DNA of 17,479 bases from CAYNYM01 sp049366815 (GTDB taxonomy: Bacteria; Desulfobacterota; DSM-4660; Desulfatiglandales; HGW-15): assembly GCA_049366815.1 (NCBI GenBank), contig JBMNCO010000054.1:1-17479 (forward strand), given 5' to 3'. Shown piece by piece: positions 1-7,617 of the stretch. Below the pieces are notes generated by a model. That model saw nothing but the letters and a program-made list of their open reading frames with translations. It searched no databases and was not told the DNA's origin. The number at the start of each line of letters is the position of its first letter. Within the stretch, counting starts at the first letter, position 1. The position numbers were made by a program, and so were the translations under genes.

Positions 1-592
1 ATGCCGCATGCCAGAAAAAAAGCTATCATCTTTCGCAAAACTCTTTCCTCCTTTTCAAATAGATTTTGGGAATGAACTGGATCTCCAAACGAGGCCCGAA
101 TCGTTCTTCCCCTTTTCGCATTCCCACCTGTTCCTCCTCCCAGAGAACAGGGAGAACGCCGTTTTTGTCCCCCCCGAGCCTTTGTCTATGCCGGGGGAAC
201 CACAACCGTTTAAAAATATAACCATATATCTAGTATGATATATTTTGCCTGTCAATGGGAATCTGCCTTACCTGTCCGCATCATGCAGGATTCGGCTCAA
301 CAGATCAGGAAATACCCAACGATTTATCTCGGCCTTTCGCGTGAATCATGGTATCTTTTAGGGTCATGGAGGCGTATACAAAATAAGCCTCTTGATGATC
401 CTCTTCTTTGGGTCACAAGCCAATAAGTATTACATTATTTTTGGGTGAAATCATCATCGTCGGAGGCCGACATGGCCCACACCCTCACCGTGAAAGGTTA
501 TCCTCGCTGCTCCAGACAGATAAAACGGTGTCCCCAACAAGGTCCACGAAAAACCGATACTTGACAAGAAACAATAAACCGGCAAGGGTCTA
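1..592. other. Region without a supportable gene
   Basis: The first 592 bases hold only short open frames on both strands (the longest about 76 codons). None has a convincing ribosome binding site, a recognisable domain or a protein-like composition. The stretch is more AT-rich than the operon at the right end. A TTGACA hexamer at 561-566 could be a -35 element for the secreted-protein gene downstream, but no good -10 lies at the usual distance. I see no tRNA, repeat array or insertion-sequence end here. Confidence 0.5.
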
Positions 593-715
593 TTGAAAAT
601 TGTTTTGGAACCCATTTTGCAGTATCCTCATGTGAACCAACGGCGCAGTATGTCCAAAGCAGTTCTTTTCCGCGTCCTGATCAATGAAATAGATACTTTT
701 GACCGAGGATCCATT

Positions 716-1675
716 ATGTGGAAAACAGGTCGAGCGGTGATGTCAATCCTCTGCATAACGCTGCTTTATTTACTGCCCTGCGATGCGGAAGCCGGGGATT
801 TCACTTGCCGTGCTTCATTGAAGCCTGCAGCCAGGACGCTGGAGGTGATCAGGAATCGCTATGGAAATGACGTGGCCAGGCTCTATGAAACCATCGCCGG
901 CATGCCCGTCTTCGATCCAGACTCGAAATATAAATTTGACGTTCATTACACCCGGGACGATCACCCCTGCAACGATATCTTTTTAAAAGAAAACCCGGAC
1001 ATGGCTGAATACTGCGGGAAGGCGAGAGAAAGTGTTACCTTTATTAATCGGCACGGGAAGAAAGTCCGGGTCGATATCAGGGGCGACGAGCTTGTCTCAA
1101 TAGACCTCCGCACCCCACTCGACAAAGAAAGGCCCCGATCCAACAGGGACGTTATTCTACTCAACAATGCCCTGATTGTCCATGATTGTCTGTTAAAATG
1201 TTACAGTCACAACCAGGCAAAGATATTTCATTTCCCCTCTGTTATACCCTCCCTGGAGTTTGACAAGGAACAAAATGTCCTCTTTCGATTTGGCGACCAG
1301 GATTTTATCAAGTTTCAGGCCGATGATTTCACCAAGAGTGAATGCCGGGGATTCAAGTTGAGTTCCAAGCCGCAATTTAATCGCAACAGGACGCGCGTTA
1401 TTCCTGATATCCATTATACGGGCAATCAAGTCTATCTGGTGACCACAAACTGGACCTACCCTCCTCTCGACGGTCAGTTCTCTCTTTACCATGGAGAAAT
1501 GCTGATCGGAACCCTGCCGGCGAACTTCCTTTACAAGAGGTTAAAAAATGACAGGGCCCACCCCCGATTTAAAGAGGAGGGCCTTTTGACATATCTCCGT
1601 AAAAGGGACAAGACAGGACTTTTTAGAGGCCCAGAAACCGACACTGTGCACGGCCTGACAAAAATTTCAAACTGA
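716..1675 (+). CDS. Predicted secreted protein of unknown function
   Basis: A 319-residue protein that I do not recognise. The frame is open back to 593, but I place the start at ATG 716. It is preceded by GAGG at 705-708, seven bases upstream, and begins with a clear signal peptide: Met-Trp-Lys, a hydrophobic core (SILCITLLYLL), then a probable cleavage near DAEA-GD. The mature part has six cysteines (in FTC, HPC, YC, DC, KC and EC contexts), which fits an exported, disulfide-bonded periplasmic or surface protein. No transmembrane helix follows the signal and no lipobox is evident. It stands alone and converges on the ATPase gene at 1849, with no clear hairpin-plus-T-run terminator in the 173 bases between. 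That it is a real, exported protein is likely; its role is unknown. Confidence 0.7.
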   Translation: MWKTGRAVMSILCITLLYLLPCDAEAGDFTCRASLKPAARTLEVIRNRYGNDVARLYETIAGMPVFDPDSKYKFDVHYTRDDHPCNDIFLKENPDMAEYCGKARESVTFINRHGKKVRVDIRGDELVSIDLRTPLDKERPRSNRDVILLNNALIVHDCLLKCYSHNQAKIFHFPSVIPSLEFDKEQNVLFRFGDQDFIKFQADDFTKSECRGFKLSSKPQFNRNRTRVIPDIHYTGNQVYLVTTNWTYPPLDGQFSLYHGEMLIGTLPANFLYKRLKNDRAHPRFKEEGLLTYLRKRDKTGLFRGPETDTVHGLTKISN

Positions 1676-1848
1676 AAAAGGTTGGCGACAGGGATCGGAA
1701 TGTCCTCGAGGCGGGCCGGCGCTGCCTCTGAATCAGGACAGACGAACGGCAAAATCACCCAAGTGACGGTCGCCACGGACGGCGGACGGCGCATAGCGAA
1801 GTGAGCACCCCGGCCCTTGCTGGAGGTGCAGATAAGGAACCCGATTTC

Positions 1849-4302
1849 CTATATCCAATCCGGTGTCAGGCGGCCGTCGGCACCGCGCCTGTAAGGCGCC
1901 CAGGCCAGGCCGAAAACCTGCAGGGTGATATCGGTGCCCTTTGGTTTTATCAGGATCTCCTCCATTTCCTCACCTTCCGATGCGAAAGAGACTTCCAGTT
2001 TATCAATATCCTTCTGGAATTGTTCATCAAGTTGTGCAATGTGTTGTCGGACGGCTTCCGCCGTCTCCTGAGCCCGGGCCACATCCATGCGCTCCTTTTG
2101 AACACGGCCGGCGGATTTCATCGCACTCCCCATGCGAGACGCGGATGATGCACTGATCGCTTTGCGGCCAAGGAAAGCCCCCAGGATGGCCGTCCCGAAA
2201 CCTATAACTGTTTCAATCTTCTTGGATTTTGACTGCTCTTGTTCTCGAATAACGGCCTGTTCCGCCCGCATAAGACGGTCATTGAGGGTATTGTACCTCG
2301 AACCGTATTTTCGGCGAAGCTTCTCAATGGACAGATCTCGTTGTTCACGTGCGGACTGGGCTACCCGCGCCAGAAATTCATGCTTTGGTTCATTTGCCCT
2401 GCTGGTCAAACCCAAACGCTTGCAACGGTAGATGACCAGCGGCCGATTCCGGCGGACCCATTGCAAAAGGTCTTTGTGCCATTTTTTATAGGCATCGGCC
2501 TTTTTGGCCCCTGCAGGGATGTCCGCATACCCGGCATCGGGAAGGGGTGCTCCTTCAAGTGCCATGGGGTCCAGTGTAATTTCCTCGCACTGTTCCCAAT
2601 TCAATGTTATCGGCCCATCCTCCAACAGGGCCATCAGCGCCAGATGCATTCTTTCATTCACCTGGTGTGTCGCACTGGAGTATTGCACATCCATCCAGCC
2701 CGCCACTGCAGGATAATAGACGAGACCCTGGCCTGCGCCGGAGGCCGGCAGGTAAAAGGCCTTTATCCCCGGCGGCAAGACCGGCGGTTCCTTCGGCGCC
2801 CGATCCGCTCGGCCTCTCCCGGTGGGGGCCTTCGCTGTGGCTGACTGAACGGGTTCCACCATCTGTGCCGTTGGCATGATTGCCGCCGATTGCATTTTTT
2901 TATCGGCCGTCAGCGTCTTGATCTGCTCCCGTGTCAGGGGTCCGCTGAGATAGGAAAGGACCCAACGTGTCTCAAAGGTGATCGGCGCCGTGTCATGGAC
3001 ATTGTTGAGGACAAACACACGTTTTTCGAGACCGGCCAGGACTTCTTCCATCTTCTTGCGGTCAAAGCCTTTTCCTGATGCAGCCCCCTCCAGTCCTGAA
3101 AGTAATCTTTCTTTGTCGCGCTCGGTTTGCAGCCGTCCGATAAACCACGTCCCTGTATTGGATAGCCCCTTATAGTCCAGATCTACCGGGTTTTGGGTAG
3201 AGAGCACCACGCCAAGACCGAAGGCCCTGGCCTGTTTGAGCAGTGTCAAAAGCGGGGCCTTGGAAGGAGGATTTTTGACCGGTGGGAAATAGCCGAATAT
3301 TTCGTCCATGTAGACAACAGCCCGGAGACTGGAGGTTCCCGGCTGCACCCGCATCCAGGCGAGGATTTCATTGAGCAACATCGAGACAAAAAACATCCGT
3401 TCAGGATCAGAAAGGTGGCTGATGGTAAAGATAGAGGCCCGGGGTTGACCGTCTTTGGTGTAGAACATGCGGCCCACATCGAGCGGCTCACCCTCCAGCC
3501 AGGCCTCAAAACCCGGCGATCCGAGGAGGTTGTTGAGGCGCATGGCCAGTTGGAATCGTTCCTGGGCCGGGTAAAACATGTCCAGATCCATGACACCGAT
3601 TCGATCAAAGGGAGGGGATTGGATCGCTCGGATCAAACCGGCAAGATCGAGGCCCCTTCCTTCTGTCCAAAACGATTCGAAAATATTGGCCACAAGAATA
3701 TGTTCGCGGCTGTTTATCGGATCGGCTTCAAGTCCAAGGAGCGCCAACAGGCTGGTCGTTGTGGTCCGGATTGTCTCGCGCAGCAGGTCTTTGTCCGCCA
3801 TGACATGGGGCAAGGGCGGCGTAAAGTTGCGCAACACACTGACCGGCATGCCGGCACTGCTCCCGGGCGTATAGACTGTGAAATCGGCAGAGGCCCTCAA
3901 ACGGGCGATCCGCTCGGCGTCTTGGTCCCAGCTTGCCAGTCCATTGCGCCACAAATCCGCCTGTTTCTCTGCATATTGTTGGGGCGTAAGTCCGGCATTC
4001 ATGGCCTCCTGATCATTGACCCAAGGCCGAAAGTCTTCGGCACGCAGTTGTGGAAAGTTGAGCAGCAGGTTCGGCATATCCCCTTTTGGATCGATTGCAA
4101 TGACCGGGATCCCGTCGATCAAGGCCTCTTCCAACAAAGCGATTCCGAGCCCGGTTTTACCGCTTCCGGTCATTCCAACGATGACCGCATGGGTGTTGAG
4201 ATCTTTCGAATCGTACAACAAGAGTTCTTGCTGGGACCTGCGTGATTCTAGATCATAGACTTTTCCGAGATAAAAGGTGCCCAGTTTTTCATATACTTTC
4301 AT
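1849..4302 (-). CDS. HerA/DUF87-type ATP-binding protein with coiled-coil C-terminus
   Basis: An 817-residue P-loop ATPase of the HerA/FtsK-like DUF87 kind, the family of hexameric DNA translocases. Walker A is GMTGSGKT at residues 43-50. A Walker B-like VVYMDEIFGYFPP and a following STQNPVDLDYKGLSNTG segment (sensor/arginine-finger region) lie in the N-terminal half. The last third is charged and helical, with probable coiled coils (REQRDLSIEKLRRKYGSRYN, and QETAEAVRQHIAQLDEQFQK). Between them, near residues 698-716, is a glycine-spaced hydrophobic segment, IGFGTAILGAFLG. The frame extends 28 codons further upstream, but ATG 4302 is chosen because AGGAGGT sits six bases before it. It is a single gene, with no NurA-like nuclease or Sir2 partner in the window. 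Its role (DNA processing, defence or other) cannot be told from sequence alone. Confidence 0.85.
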   Translation of the reverse strand: MKVYEKLGTFYLGKVYDLESRRSQQELLLYDSKDLNTHAVIVGMTGSGKTGLGIALLEEALIDGIPVIAIDPKGDMPNLLLNFPQLRAEDFRPWVNDQEAMNAGLTPQQYAEKQADLWRNGLASWDQDAERIARLRASADFTVYTPGSSAGMPVSVLRNFTPPLPHVMADKDLLRETIRTTTTSLLALLGLEADPINSREHILVANIFESFWTEGRGLDLAGLIRAIQSPPFDRIGVMDLDMFYPAQERFQLAMRLNNLLGSPGFEAWLEGEPLDVGRMFYTKDGQPRASIFTISHLSDPERMFFVSMLLNEILAWMRVQPGTSSLRAVVYMDEIFGYFPPVKNPPSKAPLLTLLKQARAFGLGVVLSTQNPVDLDYKGLSNTGTWFIGRLQTERDKERLLSGLEGAASGKGFDRKKMEEVLAGLEKRVFVLNNVHDTAPITFETRWVLSYLSGPLTREQIKTLTADKKMQSAAIMPTAQMVEPVQSATAKAPTGRGRADRAPKEPPVLPPGIKAFYLPASGAGQGLVYYPAVAGWMDVQYSSATHQVNERMHLALMALLEDGPITLNWEQCEEITLDPMALEGAPLPDAGYADIPAGAKKADAYKKWHKDLLQWVRRNRPLVIYRCKRLGLTSRANEPKHEFLARVAQSAREQRDLSIEKLRRKYGSRYNTLNDRLMRAEQAVIREQEQSKSKKIETVIGFGTAILGAFLGRKAISASSASRMGSAMKSAGRVQKERMDVARAQETAEAVRQHIAQLDEQFQKDIDKLEVSFASEGEEMEEILIKPKGTDITLQVFGLAWAPYRRGADGRLTPDWI

Positions 4303-4308
4303 CGGTAT

Positions 4309-4327
4309 ACCTCCTAAGACAATTGTC
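4309..4327 (-). promoter_or_regulatory. Strong Shine-Dalgarno and adjoining 10-bp palindrome upstream of the HerA-like gene
   Basis: Read on the minus strand, AGGAGGT occupies 4315-4309, six bases from the ATG at 4302. This fixes the start and excludes the longer frame. Just upstream, 4318-4327 is the perfect palindrome GACAATTGTC, overlapping a TTGACA hexamer (4329-4324, minus strand). The hexamer is too close to the start codon to serve as a -35 for this gene, so the palindrome may instead be an operator or chance. The ribosome binding site is secure; the palindrome's role is not. Confidence 0.5.
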
Positions 4328-4759
4328 AAACAGTTCTTTAGAGAAAAACACAAGCAACTCAATCCACCGGAAACCCGTGCCTGCAAAGGGAGGCGGGGAA
4401 AAGAAATGACTGAATCGCCGGAGCAACCGGATCAATTGTTTTTGGGGCATCAGATGGCACGCTGTCGCAAGGGATGGGATAGATAGAATGTTTTAGCCTG
4501 GAGAAGGGATTGTTTGCAATCCTTTGAACGTGGAACATAAAAAAGGTTGCAGCAAGTAGGAAATGAATCCTGTTTGTCAAGAAATTTGTCTTGAGGCAAC
4601 TTTCAACCTCGAGGGAAACGGATCTTTTGCGCAGCCCCAAACCCCACCTCTAATCATACGATTTTACTAGATATTTATTCAAATCTCCAGCGGGGACCGG
4701 AAAGCATACGCTCATCTCCTTTCCAATATCTGAAGGTCGGGATTTGATTTTGATGTTTT

Positions 4760-4776
4760 GCAGTCTAACTGACTGC
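4760..4776. other. Short hairpin just after the MoaD-like gene
   Basis: GCAGTC-TAACT-GACTGC forms a perfect 6-bp stem with a five-base loop, starting 12 bases beyond the stop codon of the MoaD-like gene. An outer AGGTC (4734-4738) could pair with GACCT (4778-4782). On the minus strand the hairpin is followed by A residues rather than T residues. It is therefore not a standard intrinsic terminator; it may be a 3' mRNA structure or chance. Confidence 0.3.
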
Positions 4777-4787
4777 CTGACCTAGCC

Positions 4788-5072
4788 TCACCCTACCGTC
4801 ATTAAATGAAGGATATCTCCGTCATTAAGGGTCGCGTCCATCCGCTCACCGTAGGGCAAAAAGTTCTCCCAATTGACGACAACACGTAATTCCATGTCAA
4901 TTTCCCCCTGCGGATCAAGAATGGCTTTACTCACACCAGGGCCGTACTTGCTACCCAGATTATTTACCAGGTCCCGCACAGTACTTCCGCGAAAATCAAC
5001 ATCCAGTTCCTTTTTGTTCCTGAGGGTCTTGTAGAGAGGGGCTATCCCTTCCACTTTCAGGTGGATCTTCAT
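4788..5072 (-). CDS. MoaD/ThiS-family ubiquitin-like protein lacking C-terminal Gly-Gly
   Basis: A 94-residue protein with the beta-grasp pattern of the MoaD/ThiS sulfur-carrier family. It has an N-terminal strand MKIHLKVEG, a helix with TVRDLVNNLGSKYG, a central VVVNWENF strand and a C-terminal LNDGDILHLMTVG. The family normally ends in Gly-Gly, whose terminal carboxylate is adenylated and thiolated for molybdopterin or thiamine synthesis. Here the last residues are Thr-Val-Gly, then TGA, so only one glycine remains. The start at ATG 5072 has AGGAG eight bases upstream and a promoter further up. No other molybdopterin or thiamine gene is nearby. It could be a sulfur carrier with a relaxed tail, a carrier for an aldehyde oxidoreductase-type enzyme encoded elsewhere, or a non-carrier relative. 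Confidence 0.75.
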   Translation of the reverse strand: MKIHLKVEGIAPLYKTLRNKKELDVDFRGSTVRDLVNNLGSKYGPGVSKAILDPQGEIDMELRVVVNWENFLPYGERMDATLNDGDILHLMTVG

Positions 5073-5145
5073 CTCGTGATCTCCTCTTGTGGCTGTATTT
5101 GCAATTTAGATCAACCGTCGATACAAATTGCCTCCGCACTAAGGT

Positions 5146-5174
5146 AGCATATGCAAATATACGTTGTATGTCAA
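5146..5174 (-). promoter_or_regulatory. Sigma-70-type promoter for the MoaD-like gene
   Basis: On the minus strand a perfect -35 box TTGACA (5174-5169) is followed, after exactly 17 bases, by the -10 box TATGCT (5151-5146; four of six matches to TATAAT, including the first two and last bases). Transcription would begin near 5139, giving a leader of about 67 bases before ATG 5072. This suggests the MoaD-like gene is transcribed separately from the cupin gene, which ends at 5267. Confidence 0.6.
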
Positions 5175-5266
5175 CGCAGATCCATGCCGAATATAGGCAA
5201 AAAACCTTTGCATCGGATGGCTCCTTTTTTCATGCATCATATTTTCTCTGCCTTTTTAGATTTCAT

Positions 5267-5608
5267 CTACGGTTGACCGATTTTCCTCGGCAAATAGTCC
5301 TCTCTTACAGGCGAGAACACTTCCATCGCGACTGAGTCTTCCAGGATTTCGGCGCCGTGTTCGACGCCGCCTGGGATACACCAACTGTCACCGGGCCTGA
5401 CATCGCTCACTTCCGTTCCGATTGAGAGACGAATCCAGCCCTTCACAAGGTAACCGGTCTGTTCATGAGGGTGGGAATGTTGGGGTAACCGGTTTCCTTT
5501 TTCCAGAACAAACTCAGTCATCAAGGTTTTTTCCCCATATACCATCGTCTTTCGCGCGATGCCAGGTGCGACAGGGGTATATCCCTTTTCACTTTGCTTT
5601 TGGAACAT
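5267..5608 (-). CDS. Small cupin-domain protein
   Basis: A 113-residue single-domain cupin. Motif 1 is present as G38-NRLPQ-H44-S-H46-P-H48-E49, with the following glycine at 57. Motif 2 is G73-DSWCIPGG-VE-H84. These supply the usual His/His/Glu/His metal-binding set, so a divalent metal in a small beta-barrel is expected. The frame can be extended six codons to a GTG, but that stretch contains the AAGGAG ribosome binding site (5620-5615), six bases before ATG 5608, so the ATG is used. Such stand-alone cupins may be sensors, isomerases or dioxygenases, and the sequence does not say which. It lies alone between the MoaD-like gene and the thiolase. Confidence 0.8.
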   Translation of the reverse strand: MFQKQSEKGYTPVAPGIARKTMVYGEKTLMTEFVLEKGNRLPQHSHPHEQTGYLVKGWIRLSIGTEVSDVRPGDSWCIPGGVEHGAEILEDSVAMEVFSPVREDYLPRKIGQP

Positions 5609-5721
5609 ATTGGACTCCTTTACCACCTAAATAGGCTCTCTCTTGTCTAAATTGCTGCGGCAACATCGGAGGACGGCACTAAAAATAGTGTTGGATGTTA
5701 GCGATCCCGAGCATCTTGCAT

Positions 5722-5755
5722 AAAAAAGGCCGTCCCTCCGAGATCAGGAACGGCC
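5722..5755 (-). terminator. Rho-independent terminator of the thiolase gene
   Basis: On the minus strand GGCCGT (5755-5750) pairs with ACGGCC (5733-5728). The stem extends three more pairs after one mismatch, around a loop near 5738-5745, and is followed directly by TTTTTT (5727-5722). It lies about 50 bases after the thiolase stop codon and in the correct orientation, so it should end that transcript before the cupin gene. Confidence 0.75.
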
Positions 5756-5806
5756 CATCTGACTGAAAAAACAAGGCGTTAAACCCTGCTCCCCGAAGTC
5801 GGAATC

Positions 5807-7021
5807 TTAGCCGACCTTGAGGATTAAGGCGGCTGCGGTATCGCCGGCAGCGCACCCGGTAAAGAGGCAGTAACCGCCACCGAGCAGCACCGTCTCTTCA
5901 ATCAATTCGGCAATGGCCCTGCCCGCCGTCGGACCCTGGGGATGTCCGTAGATCAGGGAAGATCCATAGTTACACATCTTCATGACATCGACTCCCATTT
6001 TCATGGCAAAATTGAGGTCATTGGTTGAAAAGGGGTTGTGGCTCTTAATGGCCTTCATATCCGTTACCTTCAGACCCGCAGTAGCCAGGGCCATCTCAGC
6101 GGCCGGGACAGGGGCTGCCGCCATGTAGGCCGGCTTCGTCCGGGAAAAACCATAAGAGATAATCTGCACCTCTATATTGGGATTTGTGCTCAGTTCTTTG
6201 GCCTTATCCCTTGAAGTCACGATGAAGCCGCAGTTGCCGTCAGCAGGGAATGTCTGAGCGCCGAAACTGTGGACACCCCCCGGCCTCACGGGTTTGAGCT
6301 TGGCCAGGCCCTCGGCCGTCGTCGGGGTCCAACCCTCGTCCTGATCGACCATCTTTGTCTTTTTCTTGCTGACCCTTACCTCTACCGGAAACATATAACG
6401 TTTCTGGAATTCCCTGTCATTGGCCAGCGCATCCTGATATTGTTCATAGCGCCGCAGGACGACCTCGTCGCACTGTTCCTTCGTAATGCCCATATCCTTC
6501 GCCACTCTCTCGGCGGTCTCCACCATGGCCACGGGCGTACGGGGATGTCCACCAAAGTTGTCCATATTCCAGTCCTCCCTCTCGGGCTGGCCTCCTGGAC
6601 CGAAGGGGTCGGGCCAAATGGTGAGGGGTCCGTTGGAACAACGATCACTCATCAGGCCGAAACCGACATCATAGGCGCCGAGTTCCATGCTTTGTGCGAG
6701 GAGGTTGAGAATCGTCGTAGAGGTTGAACACGCCTGGTGAATAAAGAGGCCGGGAACGTGTTTTGTATCGTCCTGATCGTCCACCAGAATAGCGGCGGCC
6801 AACTGGTGAGAAAAAAACCAGTGGTGCTGGGAAACAGTGGTCCCGAAATAGAAATAATCAATAACAGTAGGATCGACCTTCAGCTTTTCCAGAAACCATC
6901 TTCGGGCTGTATTAGCTCCCAACCAAATGGCATTGTCGTGCTGCAGGCTCCCCTGCCAACGTGAGAAAGGACTCGAGTAGTAGCCTCCGTACGGTATGTA
7001 CGCCTTCGTAAAACTGTTCAT
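5807..7021 (-). CDS. Thiolase-family acyltransferase (acetyl-CoA acetyltransferase-like)
   Basis: A 404-residue protein of full thiolase length. Cys98 in HQACSTST is the expected acyl-accepting nucleophile. His360 in the GHPQGPTAG block and Cys390 in FTGCAAGDTAAA match the C-terminal catalytic His and Cys. His328 sits in SHNPFSTND, where classical thiolases have an NEAFA block, so it belongs to a divergent branch. Thiolases cleave 3-ketoacyl-CoA with free CoA or run the reverse condensation in the cytoplasm. Translation starts at ATG 7021 with AGGAGG close upstream. It is divergent from the mycofactocin operon, with its own terminator and a probable promoter. The substrate is unknown; it might serve beta-oxidation-like degradation of a substrate that also feeds the neighbouring redox operon, but that is inference. 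Confidence 0.85.
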   Translation of the reverse strand: MNSFTKAYIPYGGYYSSPFSRWQGSLQHDNAIWLGANTARRWFLEKLKVDPTVIDYFYFGTTVSQHHWFFSHQLAAAILVDDQDDTKHVPGLFIHQACSTSTTILNLLAQSMELGAYDVGFGLMSDRCSNGPLTIWPDPFGPGGQPEREDWNMDNFGGHPRTPVAMVETAERVAKDMGITKEQCDEVVLRRYEQYQDALANDREFQKRYMFPVEVRVSKKKTKMVDQDEGWTPTTAEGLAKLKPVRPGGVHSFGAQTFPADGNCGFIVTSRDKAKELSTNPNIEVQIISYGFSRTKPAYMAAAPVPAAEMALATAGLKVTDMKAIKSHNPFSTNDLNFAMKMGVDVMKMCNYGSSLIYGHPQGPTAGRAIAELIEETVLLGGGYCLFTGCAAGDTAAALILKVG

Positions 7022-7207
7022 AAAATACCTCCTAATTTGGTTGATTGACCTCTAGAAGTTCTCCCAAACCTGCACCCCTCATAGGTCGCATGTCTGCCAC
7101 AAAACATGAAACAATTTTAGCGAATCTAAAATGAAACCCTCAGAACGCGCATATTACGACGCACTTATTCCCACTAATTATTGATATTCATTCCTGACTG
7201 AGATTTC

Positions 7208-7224
7208 ATATTATGGCGTAATAT
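7208..7224. promoter_or_regulatory. Perfect inverted repeat, candidate operator
   Basis: ATATTA-TGGCG-TAATAT is a perfect 6+5+6 dyad in the divergent intergenic region. It begins about 11 bases after the predicted thiolase transcription start. Its size and symmetry suit a dimeric helix-turn-helix regulator, and its position would allow control of the thiolase and possibly the mycofactocin operon. No regulator gene is in the window. A related half-site, ATATTACG, occurs at 7151-7158. Confidence 0.35.
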
Positions 7225-7241
7225 CACTCTTTTGGCCTTCG

Positions 7242-7270
7242 ACTGTATTAAAATGCAATAATTTTGTCAA
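7242..7270 (-). promoter_or_regulatory. Probable promoter of the thiolase gene
   Basis: On the minus strand a perfect -35 TTGACA (7270-7265) is followed by 17 bases and TACAGT (7247-7242) as the -10. Transcription would begin near 7235 and leave a leader of about 214 bases before ATG 7021. The inverted repeat at 7208-7224 falls just inside the predicted transcript, where a repressor could block it. Confidence 0.45.
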
Positions 7271-7434
7271 GCCTGTTTTATTTAAATTTAGCCAATAATA
7301 TCAAATTATAAGGAATGACCGTGTCGTCGCTTTTTACGCTGGACAAACAGGGTCCCATGAGGGATAAAAAACGTCTACCTAAAGGAGATAAAGATAAAGG
7401 GCAAGCCTAATTTTTCGAGGAGGGTCTAGGCGGC

Positions 7435-7557
7435 ATGGAAGAGATAGAAAAAGAGAGAATGGAATCACACAGTGAAAGCCAGGATGAGGACATCTTCAAA
7501 ACGGAAGAAGTTGTGATCGAAGAAATGGCGATTGACGGGATCTGTGGCGTATATTAA
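7435..7557 (+). CDS. mftA: Mycofactocin precursor peptide MftA
   Basis: A 40-residue peptide whose C-terminus reads EEMAIDGICGVY, matching the hallmark MftA ending (IDGxCGVY; the mycobacterial core is EEVSIDGMCGVY). In the known pathway MftC decarboxylates the terminal Tyr and cross-links it to the preceding Val. MftE then releases the dipeptide-derived cofactor core, and MftD oxidatively deaminates it. The leader is acidic (13 Glu/Asp in the first 30 residues) and would be bound by MftB. A GAGGAGG sequence (7417-7423) lies 11 bases before ATG 7435. mftB and mftC follow directly, which settles the identification. The gene is small enough to be missed by ordinary gene callers. Confidence 0.95.
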   Translation: MEEIEKERMESHSESQDEDIFKTEEVVIEEMAIDGICGVY

Positions 7558-7617
7558 AAAGGCTGGAAGGTGAGGCCTTTACTGGACTCATGAGATAAGG
7601 ACGGAAAGGTCTTTGTT

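Larger units (their letters stand above)
4303..4787. other. 485-base intergenic region, no gene seen
   Basis: This lies between the MoaD-like gene and the HerA-like gene, both on the minus strand. It holds no convincing coding frame. Structures seen are the palindrome and ribosome binding site next to 4302, a 9-bp hairpin with one G-T pair at 4504-4525 (stem AAGGGATTG, loop TTTG), and a 6-bp hairpin at 4760-4776. None has a T-run in the right place for an intrinsic terminator. The promoter for the HerA-like gene should lie here, but I cannot identify it. Confidence 0.45.
7022..7434. other. Divergent intergenic region between the thiolase and mftA
   Basis: This AT-rich region of about 410 bases contains the thiolase promoter and dyad described separately, and should also carry the promoter for the mft operon, which I could not place with confidence. 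A 31-codon open frame runs from ATG 7315 to TAA 7410, ending 24 bases before mftA. It is lysine-rich and its only purine-rich upstream sequence (AAGGA) touches the ATG. I treat it as an untranslated leader or doubtful leader peptide, not a gene. Confidence 0.4.

Noticed and set aside
1..592. Several overlapping short frames as small genes
   Set aside because: No ribosome binding sites, no domains and implausible residue composition.
3193..4245. A 350-codon plus-strand frame
   Set aside because: It is antisense to the HerA-like ATPase, with its Walker motifs and strong ribosome binding site. The translation has no protein-family features.
4504..4525. 9-bp hairpin as a transcription terminator
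   Set aside because: No T-run follows on either strand, and no gene ends close enough to use it.
7591..7593. TGA in the mftB frame as a selenocysteine codon
   Set aside because: I see no selenocysteine insertion hairpin after it, no family precedent for Sec in MftB, and no conserved sequence upstream of it. A start after the stop is simpler.
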